Shown piece by piece: positions 44,557-52,904 of a stretch of 64,000 nucleotides of DNA. The notes under the pieces were generated by a model. It had not been told where the DNA came from, searched no databases, and saw nothing but the letters and a program-made list of their open reading frames with translations. Source of the stretch: Arthrobacter rhizosphaerae (GTDB lineage Bacteria > Actinomycetota > Actinomycetes > Actinomycetales > Micrococcaceae); NCBI RefSeq assembly GCF_023062595.1, contig NZ_JALLAN010000006.1, positions 186,001-250,000 of the forward strand, read 5' to 3'. The translations under genes were made by a program, and so were the position numbers. Numbering within the stretch: the stretch's first letter is position 1; the number at the start of each line of letters is the position of its first letter.

Positions 44557-45241
44557 GAACATTTTCACCCGTCCCCCGGAACGGCTGGCCCAGGCGGATT
44601 CAGTAGTCGTAATCGGGTTGGGCCGTTTCGGCGGCGCGCTGGCGCTGGAACTCGAAGCACAAGGGACAGAGGTCCTGGGCATCGATGCCAACGAGGAGAT
44701 CGTCCAATCCTTCAACGGACTGCTCACCCACGTGGTGCGGGCAGACTCCACGAAGGAAGAAGTGCTCCGTCAACTCTCCGTGCACGAGTTTGACCGTGCC
44801 GTAGTGGGCATCGGCACGGACATCGAGGCCAGCATTCTGACTACGTCACGTCTGCTCACGTTCAAGGGCCCCCAGATCTGGGCCAAGGCCATCAGTGAAC
44901 CCCACGCCGAAATCCTCGGCCAGTTGGGGGTGGAGCACGTCATCCGGCCAGAGCATGACATGGGCAAGCGGGTTGCCCACCTGGTGCGGGGCTCCATCCT
45001 GGACTACGTCGAATTCGAAGATGACTTCGTTATGATCCGCACGAGCCCGCCCTCCGTGGCACGTGACAGGCCCCTTGGCGTACTGGGCCTCAGGGACAAG
45101 TACGGCATCACCATCGTTGCAGTGAAACGGCCGGGAGGAATCTGGGGTCACACAACAGCCCAGACAGTCCTTTACGACGACGATCAGATCATCGTGCAGG
45201 GCAGCAAGTCGCTGGCCGAGAAGTTCAGCACGCTCGCCTAA
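44549..45241 (+). CDS. ktrA: TrkA/KtrA-type potassium uptake regulatory subunit
   Basis: 230 residues. RCK_N Rossmann domain (VVVIGLGRFGGALALELEAQG; LGIDANEEIVQSF) binds nucleotide, followed by an RCK_C domain (about 150-220). It forms the cytosolic gating ring for KtrB. The start is an unusual TTG at 44549 inside the ktrB end (stop at 44554-44556), with GAAAGG upstream; the longer frame from 44489 would lie entirely within ktrB. Overlap means translational coupling. Confidence 0.92.
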   Translation: MAKNIFTRPPERLAQADSVVVIGLGRFGGALALELEAQGTEVLGIDANEEIVQSFNGLLTHVVRADSTKEEVLRQLSVHEFDRAVVGIGTDIEASILTTSRLLTFKGPQIWAKAISEPHAEILGQLGVEHVIRPEHDMGKRVAHLVRGSILDYVEFEDDFVMIRTSPPSVARDRPLGVLGLRDKYGITIVAVKRPGGIWGHTTAQTVLYDDDQIIVQGSKSLAEKFSTLA

Positions 45242-45295
45242 GGGGATGACCTCCTCCTGACTGGTAAACTCGTGACACACTGCAGGGGGTGGATC

Positions 45296-45709
45296 ATGGT
45301 TTCAAGAGGAACGTGCCTGGTCATTGAAGATGATCACGATGTACGCGGACTGATCCGGTACATCCTGGCCAAGGAAGGCTTCGACGTCCGCGAGGCTATG
45401 TTTGGCGCCGACGGCATCAAGGCAGCCGCGGAACCTGACCTGGTCCTCATCACAGTGGACGTGGGCCTGCCGGACATCAACGGGCTCGACGTCGCAGCCA
45501 AAATAAGGGACATCACCTCTGTGCCGCTGGTCTTCGTCACCGCCCGCGCCGAAATGAGCGACCAGCTGGCAGGAATGGCAACTGGCGCAGCGGGATACCT
45601 CATCAAACCGTTCCGCCCCGCCCAACTTACGTCGCTCGTGAACCAGCTCTGCCCTCAGGACAAAGTACCGACGGCGGCCGTCTCCTCCGAGGTTTCCGCA
45701 CCGGAATAG
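45296..45709 (+). CDS. Single-domain response regulator
   Basis: 137 residues consisting only of a receiver domain: acidic pocket IEDDHDV, phospho-acceptor Asp in TVDVGLPDING, Thr/Ser switch FVTARAE, and conserved Lys in YLIKPFRP. There is no output domain and no histidine kinase nearby. It lies 54 nt after ktrA, so it may be co-transcribed, but a functional link to K+ uptake is not shown. ATG 45296 has GGGGGTGG upstream. Confidence 0.88.
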   Translation: MVSRGTCLVIEDDHDVRGLIRYILAKEGFDVREAMFGADGIKAAAEPDLVLITVDVGLPDINGLDVAAKIRDITSVPLVFVTARAEMSDQLAGMATGAAGYLIKPFRPAQLTSLVNQLCPQDKVPTAAVSSEVSAPE

Positions 45710-45741
45710 CCATTGGTTCGGAGCACTCTGGCCGCTGAGGC

Positions 45742-46179
45742 CTAAGGAGCGAGAACGATCGCGAACGTCGCAAAGGCTCCTGCGCCGAAAATGGCCAGGA
45801 TGATACCTCTCACGAGTCGGGTCTTTCCCACCAGGAAAGCCGGGCGCGTGGATTCGGCGGGGTTTGCGGGGTTGTAGAGCACAGGGATGGTGGTTCCAAC
45901 AATTTCTTCATCACTGCCATAGAGGTCAGAGCGGCCAAGCCAGCGTTTGCCGTGGGCATCCACAAACTCGTAGAGCGGGGCAAAACGCTCTCCTTCGCTG
46001 CCGGGACCGTCCTTCCCATGGAGGTTCCCCGTGACGGTTGCAGCCGCCTCCAGCCAGCCGTGCAGCGAATTGCGGCGGCGGACGGATGCGGATAAGGACA
46101 GCCCCACCAGCACCAGGCCGATCGCCAGAAAAAGCGCTGGGAGCACCAAGAACACCAACTTCATAGATTCCACTATCAA
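45742..46179 (-). CDS. DUF3592-type membrane protein (second of pair)
   Basis: 145 residues with hydrophobic helices at both ends (VFLVLPALFLAIGLVLVGL and IILAIFGAGAFATFAIVLA) and a small beta-rich region between (AATVTGNL, FAPLYEFVDAHGKRW, VLYNPANPAESTRPAF). This is the DUF3592 pattern. Function unknown; likely sits with the beta domain outside the cytosol. Its start overlaps the preceding paralogue's stop by 4 nt. Confidence 0.8.
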   Translation of the reverse strand: MIVESMKLVFLVLPALFLAIGLVLVGLSLSASVRRRNSLHGWLEAAATVTGNLHGKDGPGSEGERFAPLYEFVDAHGKRWLGRSDLYGSDEEIVGTTIPVLYNPANPAESTRPAFLVGKTRLVRGIILAIFGAGAFATFAIVLAP

Positions 46180-46574
46180 CCCTCCGGAAATGCGCCGATG
46201 AAGAGGAACATCCCCACAGTTATTGCCGCGAAGAAGGGAAGGACGCAGCCCAGGACGACCTTGGATCCGGAGGAGACCTGGAAGGACTGATTGGGATTGA
46301 GCGGGTTATAGGCCACTTCCACCAGTGAACCTGGCGGGGTGGCATAGGGTACGTCGGACTCCCCGGCGAACAACGTGCCGTTTGGATCCCTGAACTGATA
46401 TGTGGGGTAGGAACGCCGCCTCGGACCGGCCACGAGGCCCGTTACTGTGGCCTGTACCCGTGGCCACCCGGCAATGAGCCTCTCATGGCGATTGCTTTTC
46501 CGCACCGTGTGCACGGTAGAAAAAATCGCGACAAGGACAAACACCGCCCAGAAGGCGTACATCGCTATCTTCAA
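46176..46574 (-). CDS. DUF3592-type membrane protein (first of pair)
   Basis: 132 residues, same two-helix plus beta-domain layout as its downstream neighbour: helix [19 protein letters not shown], then [45 protein letters not shown] and a C-terminal helix. The two are clearly related copies in one operon (ATGA overlap). Function unknown. Confidence 0.8.
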   Translation of the reverse strand: MKIAMYAFWAVFVLVAIFSTVHTVRKSNRHERLIAGWPRVQATVTGLVAGPRRRSYPTYQFRDPNGTLFAGESDVPYATPPGSLVEVAYNPLNPNQSFQVSSGSKVVLGCVLPFFAAITVGMFLFIGAFPEG

Positions 46575-46819
46575 AACAGTCCCCCGGTTCCATTCACCAA
46601 GAAGTATGCCAGCACGTGTCCCTGTTGCCGCAAAAGACCTGCACCCCGGCTACTACGGCCCGAGGCTCCGCGCCTGATGCCGTTCTAAAAAACAGGGCAA
46701 ACCACACCTCCCTGACCTTGTGCTCCCGGCCCATCCCGGTATGTTTAGGGAAGGGCAGGTTCCCCGGCCGTTGCCCCGCTGGTGTCGGCAGAGACAGATT
46801 TGAAGTTAAGGAAACAGTC

Positions 46820-47023
46820 ATGGCTACAGGAACAGTAAAGTGGTTCAACTCCGAGAAGGGTTTTGGCTTCATTGCCCCCGACGACGGGTCACCCGACGTA
46901 TTCGCCCACTACTCAGCCATTGCCAGCAGCGGCTACCGGTCACTTGAGGAAAACCAAAAGGTCGAATTCGACGTAACGCAGGGACCGAAGGGCCCCCAGG
47001 CAGAGAACATCCGCCCGCTCTAA
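46820..47023 (+). CDS. cspA: Cold-shock protein (CspA family)
   Basis: 67-residue OB-fold RNA chaperone. RNP1 (KGFGFI) and RNP2 (VFAHYSAI, variant of VFVHFS) are present in [20 protein letters not shown] onward. AAGGAAA precedes the ATG. The 245-nt gap upstream, with no gene, probably includes the long 5' leader usual for cold-shock genes; I see no specific fold in it. A terminator follows directly. Confidence 0.96.
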   Translation: MATGTVKWFNSEKGFGFIAPDDGSPDVFAHYSAIASSGYRSLEENQKVEFDVTQGPKGPQAENIRPL

Positions 47024-47035
47024 CGAGACTCCGCG

Positions 47036-47062
47036 AGGCTCCGCCCTGCCCGGGCGGAGCCT
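47036..47062 (+). terminator. Intrinsic terminator of cspA
   Basis: AGGCTCCGCCC (47036-47046) pairs with GGGCGGAGCCT (47052-47062), followed by TTTCG. It lies 13 nt after the cspA stop and 25 nt before the convergent hydrolase gene's end. Confidence 0.8.
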
Positions 47063-47086
47063 TTCGCGCGTCTGCATTTTGCCGGG

Positions 47087-48703
47087 CTAGATTCGCACCG
47101 GCAGGATCACCGCCGAGGGATGGTTCAGTCCGTGATACACGGCCTGGTCTGCGGATCGAAGCGTGGTAGCGGTAGCGCGTGATTCGCCCGTGCCTGGATT
47201 CCGCGCAAAGCGGGGGAACGCCCCGCTGGAGACCTGAATCCGGATGCGGTGGCCCTGCTTGAAAACATAGGCAGTGGGCCAGAGCCGCACTGTCACCGCG
47301 GAAAGTTCGTCAGCCGTGGACAGGCTGGTCAAGCCGTCGCAAATGTTGTGCGAGCGGCCGTCGGGACCGACGTCGCACAGCCGGACGAACACGTCTGCGT
47401 TGGCGAGGCTCGATTCAAACCAGATCTCCGCACTGACCTCGCCGATGATCTCCAGATCCTCATCAAGTTCGTCAGTGGTGTAGGTGAGCACGTCCGGGCG
47501 CGACTCGAGCGCGGTGTTGTCGACGCGGCCGCCGTGGTTAATGCTGATGCCTCCTGCTGCGGGGGTCGGGTCGCTTGGGTCGTACCGGTACCGGTCAGGT
47601 TCTGCTTCCTCCGACGGCGCACCGGGTACAGTCCCGCCGGACAACCCGCCGTCGGCTTGCAGGTGGAACTTCTTCGGTGCATAGCCCGGCGGCGGCCAGG
47701 AGTCGAAGTCCCGCCAGGTGTCCTCGCCCATGACATGCAGCCGAACCGGAGCGCGGTCAGCAGGAACTTCACCCTTGGCATACGCCAGACCGAAGTCGAC
47801 GGCCTCCAGCACGCCGATGTTGGTGAACTGCGCATGGGTCCATGGCCCCACAGTCAGCCGCGCAGTGCGACCCTCATCTTGCAGCGTCTGGAAATCCCGG
47901 AGCTGACCTGGCAGGAAAATGTCGTACCAACCCCCGATGGAGCTGACCGGAACCCTGACGTCGGCAACCCGATGGGAATGGTTGGCGTCGGCCCAGTACT
48001 CGTGGTTTGCGTCGAACGCGAGAATGTCCTGAATGTATTTTGAGCTGTGGCCGATCGCTGCGACGTCGGCCTGGTTGAGGGGCAGCATTTTCAGGGCCCG
48101 GGCCGTTTTCTTTGCCTGGCTCCGGCTGCGGAGCATCGCCCAGGGGCGCTCCTGGACAGCGGTCATGACTCCCCATTCAAAAGGAAGCTCCAGTGACATG
48201 CCGTCCTTGCGGAGGAACTCCAGGCTGAGTGCGGATTCAGTCACTTGAGGAATCATCGCCTTCACCTGCGGAGGTAGCTGGTCAGCCACAGCCCACTGGA
48301 CAAATCCGAGGTAGCTTACGCCCACCAGCACCATCGAGTCCCCGAACCAAGGCTGCTCCACCACCCAGTCCAGAGTCGTTAAGCCGTCCTCGCGCTCCTG
48401 CCGCATCGGGTCCAACGTTCCGCCCGATCCGAATCCCCCACGGACACTTTGGATGAGCACTTGGAAGCCGCGCTCCGCAAGCGGCCTGGCCATGGCCGCG
48501 CCAAACATCCCTGACCGGCCGTACGGGGACCGGAGTAGCGCCGTCGGCAACCCTTCCTCCGCGTTCCGGGGAGCCCAACGGTCAGCCAGGAGCACCACAC
48601 CGTCGGGCATCGGCACCGGAAGGTCCTTTTGCACAACGAGGTCCCGGGTCAGGGGCGGAGGGAGTTCCAGTCTGCGCTGGAGGATGTGGCTCATCAGATT
48701 CAT
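47087..48703 (-). CDS. CocE/NonD-family (X-Pro dipeptidyl-peptidase S15-like) hydrolase
   Basis: 538 residues, alpha/beta hydrolase of the CocE/NonD group. Nucleophile elbow GVSYLGFVQWA (Ser), acid in IGGWYDIFLPGQ (Asp) and base in GPWTHAQF (His) complete the triad. A C-terminal jelly-roll domain (about 320-538, EIIGEVSAEIWFESSLANADVF, FKQGHRIRIQVSSGAFPRF) is typical. No signal peptide, so cytosolic ester or amide hydrolase; substrate unknown. Its start overlaps the upstream tetR stop by 4 nt, so the TetR protein likely controls it. Confidence 0.9.
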   Translation of the reverse strand: MNLMSHILQRRLELPPPLTRDLVVQKDLPVPMPDGVVLLADRWAPRNAEEGLPTALLRSPYGRSGMFGAAMARPLAERGFQVLIQSVRGGFGSGGTLDPMRQEREDGLTTLDWVVEQPWFGDSMVLVGVSYLGFVQWAVADQLPPQVKAMIPQVTESALSLEFLRKDGMSLELPFEWGVMTAVQERPWAMLRSRSQAKKTARALKMLPLNQADVAAIGHSSKYIQDILAFDANHEYWADANHSHRVADVRVPVSSIGGWYDIFLPGQLRDFQTLQDEGRTARLTVGPWTHAQFTNIGVLEAVDFGLAYAKGEVPADRAPVRLHVMGEDTWRDFDSWPPPGYAPKKFHLQADGGLSGGTVPGAPSEEAEPDRYRYDPSDPTPAAGGISINHGGRVDNTALESRPDVLTYTTDELDEDLEIIGEVSAEIWFESSLANADVFVRLCDVGPDGRSHNICDGLTSLSTADELSAVTVRLWPTAYVFKQGHRIRIQVSSGAFPRFARNPGTGESRATATTLRSADQAVYHGLNHPSAVILPVRI

Positions 48704-49332
48704 GACTTTGGCCCCTCGGGAGGTGTTGTGTCCGCCGTCGTCGGTGTTGACGAAAGCAGCAGGGAAGCGAAGCTCAGACGCATAAGACGATCTGCGAATT
48801 CTTCGGGATCAAGAGGGTCGGGCCCCTCCACCACCCAGGTGTTCACGAAGGCAGCACCCCCTCCGGTGAGGAAGGTGGCCAAGTCATCTTCCCCCTGGGC
48901 GTCGAGGGACCCGCCGGACAAGTCGTGCACAAGTTGCCTGTTGATAGGAATCAGCAGGCCTGTGAGTGCTTTGTTCAGGGCAAATGCGCAGGAACTTGTC
49001 AGAACGGCCCGGTAGAAGGACCGATGTTCGGCGAAGTGCCGGGTCAGGGCCAGAGCCCCGTCCCTTCTGCTCCGCGCACCGGCAGCCTCCGCCATACGCG
49101 GCAGAAGTTCACGGGTTGCGAGGTCGACGGCGGACTCCAGCAGGAGACTGTCGAGGTTGCCGAAGCGCTGGTAGACCAGCGGACGGCTGACGTCCGCGGC
49201 CTCGGCGATGTCAGAGACGGGAACAGCAGCTGTGCCCCTCTCGGCCACCAGAGTGACCGCCGCCTGCATGAGAGCAGAACGTGAGCGCCGCACCCGCGGA
49301 TCTACAGCAGCCGTGTCCTCAGTCAGATTCAT
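48700..49332 (-). CDS. TetR-family transcriptional regulator
   Basis: 210 residues. The N-terminal HTH reads AAVTLVAERGTAAVPVSDIAEAADVSRPLVYQRFGNLDSL, split here as conserved A, G, S, V, Y, F positions; the rest is the helical ligand domain. It is the first gene of an operon with the CocE-type hydrolase. A 28-bp dyad 13 nt upstream of its start (49345-49372) is a convincing autorepression site. The inducer is probably the hydrolase substrate or a related ester (inference). Confidence 0.9.
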   Translation of the reverse strand: MNLTEDTAAVDPRVRRSRSALMQAAVTLVAERGTAAVPVSDIAEAADVSRPLVYQRFGNLDSLLLESAVDLATRELLPRMAEAAGARSRRDGALALTRHFAEHRSFYRAVLTSSCAFALNKALTGLLIPINRQLVHDLSGGSLDAQGEDDLATFLTGGGAAFVNTWVVEGPDPLDPEEFADRLMRLSFASLLLSSTPTTADTTPPEGPKS

Positions 49333-49344
49333 GCTGCGATCTTA

Positions 49345-49372
49345 TACACCTGTAAATAAGTTTACAAGTGTA
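49345..49372. promoter_or_regulatory. TetR operator dyad
   Basis: TACACCTGTAAA (49345-49356) and TTTACAAGTGTA (49361-49372) form 12-bp arms with one mismatch around a 4-bp spacer. Its size and its position immediately before tetR fit autoregulation of the tetR-hydrolase operon. Confidence 0.75.
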
Positions 49373-49410
49373 AAATACTTGGTGCATTCCATTTTGTCGG
49401 TTGCAAATTG

Positions 49411-49439
49411 TTGACTGTTTACAGTTTTGTCTTTACTGT
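49411..49439 (+). promoter_or_regulatory. Promoter and small dyad of the GntR gene
   Basis: -35 TTGACT (49411-49416), exact 17-bp spacer, -10 TACTGT (49434-49439). A perfect small palindrome ACTGTTTACAGT (49414-49425) overlaps the -35. Transcription would start near 49446, which rules out translation from the longest frame at 49427. Confidence 0.7.
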
Positions 49440-49489
49440 TGGGGGAAGACGTCGACGCAGACCGATTTATGAGAGGACGGGCAACGGGC

Positions 49490-50194
49490 GTGGCTCCTCA
49501 AATAGTGAACTTCCAGTCAAAGGTGACCGCGGATCTCATTGCGGAGTATCTGCGGGAGCGGATCCTGGACGGCACATTTGCACCGTCAGCAAGTATCAAT
49601 GAAGTACAACTCGCCGCCCATCTGAACATCAGCCGCGGACCCCTTCGTGAAGCCGTCCAGCGGCTTGTGCAGGAGGGGCTCCTGGTCTGCACACGCAACT
49701 ATGGCACCTCCGTTGTGGACCTTGGGCCCGAGGACATCGAGGACATATACAAGGCGCGCGTCGCGATAGAACTGGAGGCCGGCCGCCTCGTCCTCCAGGA
49801 AGATACTGCTGAGCTGGCCGCCGGGCTGAACGCAATCCTCGAACTCCTGCAGGATGCCTTGCAGGACGACAGGTGGCAGGACGTGGCCGTCCTGGACGTC
49901 AGATTCCACCAAACCATCGTGCAGGCGACCCGCAGCCCCCGGCTGGACAGGATGTTCTCAACGCTGGCGGCCGAAACCCTGCTGTGTATCCGTCAGTTAC
50001 GGCACATTCACGGCCGCAAGGAAACCGTTCTCGAACAGCATCGTCGTCTGCAGGAATTCATCCGGACGCGCGATGAAGCAGGCTACCTCGCCGAAATCGA
50101 ATGGCACCTGAAGACGTCGGTCCCCATGTTGGAAGCAGCGCGAACCCACTCGATTCCTGACCTCATGCCAATCCCTGCACTCAGCGCCAACTAG
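49490..50194 (+). CDS. GntR-family regulator (FadR/FCD subfamily)
   Basis: About 234 residues. Winged HTH (LIAEYLRERILDGTFAPSASINE; LAAHLNISRGPLREAVQRL) followed by an all-helical FCD effector domain with the metal/ligand residues D-x-x-FH (VLDVRFHQTIV) and H in HRRLQEFI. GTG 49490 is chosen because GAGAGGA precedes it and the predicted transcription start (about 49446) lies after the longer frame's start; ATG 49469 is the alternative. It immediately precedes gabD and probably regulates it. Confidence 0.88.
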   Translation: MAPQIVNFQSKVTADLIAEYLRERILDGTFAPSASINEVQLAAHLNISRGPLREAVQRLVQEGLLVCTRNYGTSVVDLGPEDIEDIYKARVAIELEAGRLVLQEDTAELAAGLNAILELLQDALQDDRWQDVAVLDVRFHQTIVQATRSPRLDRMFSTLAAETLLCIRQLRHIHGRKETVLEQHRRLQEFIRTRDEAGYLAEIEWHLKTSVPMLEAARTHSIPDLMPIPALSAN

Positions 50195-50195
50195 C

Positions 50196-50234
50196 ATCCA
50201 CCCGAGCAATCCACCCGAGCAGTCCACCACCGAA
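50196..50234 (+). repeat. Short tandem repeat in gntR-gabD spacer
   Basis: Two exact 13-bp copies of ATCCACCCGAGCA (50196-50208, 50209-50221) and a third diverged copy. It fills most of the 51-bp spacer before gabD. Likely slippage-derived; it changes spacing only upstream of the ribosome site. Confidence 0.75.
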
Positions 50235-50245
50235 AGAGAGAACCG

Positions 50246-51736
50246 ATGAGCCTCATCTCCGACGTCACCACGCCCCTGATTGCGGCAGACCCCGCCGGCA
50301 TCCAGCGTGCTGACAGTGTCATCCAGTCCCTCAACCTTCCGGGTTCCGGGATCGCTGTCCAGGACCCCGCCACCGGCGAGACCATAGCCCATGTCCCCGA
50401 CCATGACGTTGAGGCCGCACTCGAAGCCGTCGCGAAGGCCGATAAAGCCGGAGCTGCCTGGGCCAAGAGCAGCCTCCGTCAGCGCGCGGACGTCCTGCAC
50501 GCCTGGTACAACAAGCTCGTAGCCCACACCGAAGACCTCGCCCACCTGATCTCCCGCGAAATGGGCAAGCCCCTCGCCGAAGCCCGCGGCGAGGTCAAAT
50601 ACGGTACCGACTTCGTCCGCTGGTACGCCGAAGAAGCAGTACGCCCCGCAGGGAACTTCCGCGAAACCCCCGACGGCGGAGCGAGCCTGCTGACCCGCCG
50701 CTCCCCCGTGGGCCTGGCCGTGCTGATCACCCCGTGGAACTTCCCCCTGGCCATGGCAACCCGGAAGATCGCACCCGCACTGGCAGCAGGATGCCCCGTG
50801 GTCATCAAACCCGCCACCCTCACCCCCCTGACCACCTACTTCGCCGTCCAGCTCGCCATCGAAGCAGGCGTGCCCGAAGACCTCATCCAGGTCATCACCA
50901 CCTCAAAATCCGGTGCCTTCAGCGAAGCGGTCCTCCTTGACCCGCGCGTCCGGAAAGTTTCCTTCACAGGATCAACCCCGGTAGGCCGCCAACTCCTGAA
51001 CCTCGCCTCCCAGAACGTCCTCCGCAGCTCCATGGAACTCGGCGGCAACGCACCCCTCATCGTCTTCAACGACGCCGACCTCCAGCGCGCCGTGGACGGA
51101 ACCTTCGCAGCCAAACTGCGCAACGGCGGACAATCCTGCATCGGCGCCAACCGCATCTACGTCCAGGACGGCATAGCGGACGACTTCGTCGCCGCCCTCA
51201 CCGAACGCTTCGCACGGATCAACGTCGGAAGCGGCCTCGGCACCCAAACCGAACTCGGTCCACTCATCGATGACCGGGCAGTAACCCAAATGCAGGCCTA
51301 CACCGACAACGCCGTCGCCCTCGGCGCCACCCTGCTCACCGGCGGCCACGGCTACGACTCCCCCGGCAACTTCTTCGCCCCCACCGTACTGGACCACGTC
51401 ACCGAAGATTCCGACGTCGCCAAATCCGAAATCTTCGGCCCCATCGCCGCGATCCAGCGCTTCAGCACAGAAACCGAAGCCATCACCCGCGCCAACGCCA
51501 CCGAATTCGGCCTCGCCGGCTACGTCTTCACCGAAAACCTCGACCGCGCCCTGAACGTCGCCGACCGCCTCGAAACAGGCATCGTCGGCATCAACCAAGG
51601 CGTCCCCTCCAACGCCGGCGCCCCCTTCGGAGGCATCAAACAATCAGGCCTCGGACGCGAAGGAAGCGCCGAAGGCCTCGAAGAATACGAAAACATCCGC
51701 TTCTACAACATCGCCCGCCGCGACACCGCCCAATAA
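50246..51736 (+). CDS. gabD: Succinate-semialdehyde dehydrogenase (NAD(P)+)
   Basis: 496 residues, aldehyde dehydrogenase superfamily. Catalytic Cys near residue 298 in NGGQSCIGANR, general-base Glu near 264 in SMELGGNAP, cofactor motif FTGSTPVGRQLL and substrate-channel PWNFPLAMATRKIAPAL match the GabD/SSADH branch. It oxidises succinate semialdehyde to succinate, feeding the TCA cycle from GABA or related compounds. AAGAGAGAA lies 4 nt before the ATG. Its regulator gntR precedes it, and palindrome copy B follows its stop by 15 nt. A closely related aldehyde substrate cannot be excluded. Confidence 0.88.
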   Translation: MSLISDVTTPLIAADPAGIQRADSVIQSLNLPGSGIAVQDPATGETIAHVPDHDVEAALEAVAKADKAGAAWAKSSLRQRADVLHAWYNKLVAHTEDLAHLISREMGKPLAEARGEVKYGTDFVRWYAEEAVRPAGNFRETPDGGASLLTRRSPVGLAVLITPWNFPLAMATRKIAPALAAGCPVVIKPATLTPLTTYFAVQLAIEAGVPEDLIQVITTSKSGAFSEAVLLDPRVRKVSFTGSTPVGRQLLNLASQNVLRSSMELGGNAPLIVFNDADLQRAVDGTFAAKLRNGGQSCIGANRIYVQDGIADDFVAALTERFARINVGSGLGTQTELGPLIDDRAVTQMQAYTDNAVALGATLLTGGHGYDSPGNFFAPTVLDHVTEDSDVAKSEIFGPIAAIQRFSTETEAITRANATEFGLAGYVFTENLDRALNVADRLETGIVGINQGVPSNAGAPFGGIKQSGLGREGSAEGLEEYENIRFYNIARRDTAQ

Positions 51737-51751
51737 ACGGCCCCATGACAC

Positions 51752-51798
51752 GCAAACGGTCCGAGGACACTGAATACGGGTGTCCCCGGACCGTTTGC
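51752..51798. repeat. Dispersed palindromic repeat, copy B (REP-like)
   Basis: GCAAACGGTCCGAGGACAC (51752-51770) and its inverted partner (51780-51798) pair with one mismatch around a 9-nt loop. It is homologous to copy A (38789-38840, opposite orientation). It lies between the convergent gabD and YdeI-like genes and may act as a transcription end. Confidence 0.82.
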
Positions 51799-51816
51799 TC
51801 GTCCCCAGGCAAAACG

Positions 51817-52392
51817 CTATTCCCGGCCAGCCAGTCTCGCCATCTCGCGGGTCATAATCCGGGCGCGGGACTCCGGAGTGCGGGCTTTGAGCAGCGGAAG
51901 GATCACGGCGTAGCGCTCCGATCGTCCCAGCCTTTCAAAGGCTGCGTTGGCTGCGCCATCGGCGGCCAGGGCCTCCGCAAGGTCGGGAGGGACGACGGCG
52001 GTACGTTGGGACTCATAGGCAGCCTCCCAGCGCCCATCGGCAATAGCAGCCTCGATCTCCGCGAGTCCGGACTGTTGCATACGCCCGGCCGCTATCAACT
52101 CCTCGGCCTTGGCTACGTTGACTTTCGACCACGAGCTCCTCGCCCGGCGTCGGGAGTACCGCTGGAGGAATGACACCTCGTCGTGGGACTTACGCTGGCC
52201 GTCTATCCACCCATGGCAAAGGGCGACGTCGAGCGCTTCCTCGATGGTGATCAGGGACGTCCCCGCATGCCGCTTTCCAATCAGCAGCCAGGCCTCCGCT
52301 TGTTCATGCTGGTGGGCCTCCAGCCACGACTCCCATTCCGCGGCGCCGCGGAACTCGAAGGGCTCCACCTCACTTCTGCTTGAAGGAGGCAA
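51817..52392 (-). CDS. YdeI/OmpD-associated family protein
   Basis: 191 residues. The N-terminal part carries the family pattern FRGAAEWESWLEAHQHEQAEAWL and ALDVALCHGWIDGQRKSHDEVSF, ending in RYSRRRARSSWSKVN. Members are small stress- or antimicrobial-response-associated proteins without a settled biochemical role. Start ATG at 52392 lies within the last codons of the VOC gene (23-nt overlap), so the two are co-transcribed. Confidence 0.85.
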   Translation of the reverse strand: MPPSSRSEVEPFEFRGAAEWESWLEAHQHEQAEAWLLIGKRHAGTSLITIEEALDVALCHGWIDGQRKSHDEVSFLQRYSRRRARSSWSKVNVAKAEELIAAGRMQQSGLAEIEAAIADGRWEAAYESQRTAVVPPDLAEALAADGAANAAFERLGRSERYAVILPLLKARTPESRARIMTREMARLAGRE

Positions 52393-52792
52393 GGACGTCC
52401 AAATAATGGGGGTTGTTCATAACGCCCAGCACATTTCCGAACGGGTCGATCACCGAAGCCGTGATGAAGCCGGCCTCCCCGTGCGCAGTGATCGGCTGAT
52501 ACTCAGTGGCGCCCATCGATATCAGGCGGTCCACCGTGGCCTCAAGGTCGTCCACGTGCCAATGCATCACGGCGCCGCCAGGTTCCGCTGCCGCAGGTGG
52601 CCGGAAGCGGCTGTCGATGATGCCCAGCTCGTTCTGGTAGTCCCCGATACGGAATTCGGCATAGGCCAGGTTCCCATCGGGTCCTGGGCGCTGGAAGTAC
52701 GCCTCAAAGCCCAGGAATTCCTGGTACCAAGCAGCAGCGGCCGATACGTCGTCGGCCCAGAAGTTGATCGTGCTGAATCCTCGCAGGCTCAT
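52370..52792 (-). CDS. VOC-family (glyoxalase/bleomycin resistance-like) protein
   Basis: 140 residues with two beta-alpha-beta-beta-beta modules: INFWADDVSAAAAWYQEFLGF and VMHWHVDDLEATVDRL, ending FGNVLGVMNNPHYL. Metal-ligand positions (H, E) are plausible but not complete by eye, so it may be an enzyme or a binding protein. ATG 52792 (MSLRGFST) is preferred over 52819; GGGAAGGGAA precedes it. Overlaps the YdeI-like gene downstream. Confidence 0.85.
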   Translation of the reverse strand: MSLRGFSTINFWADDVSAAAAWYQEFLGFEAYFQRPGPDGNLAYAEFRIGDYQNELGIIDSRFRPPAAAEPGGAVMHWHVDDLEATVDRLISMGATEYQPITAHGEAGFITASVIDPFGNVLGVMNNPHYLDVLASFKQK

Positions 52793-52904
52793 TGGTTCGT
52801 TCCCTTCCCCGGAAACCAAGATGATGTGTATTTCCGTACCCTATGCCGAGGAACCGGCGGAAGGGCACCCATTTGCGAAAAAACAAGACTCAGAACCGCC
52901 GCCG

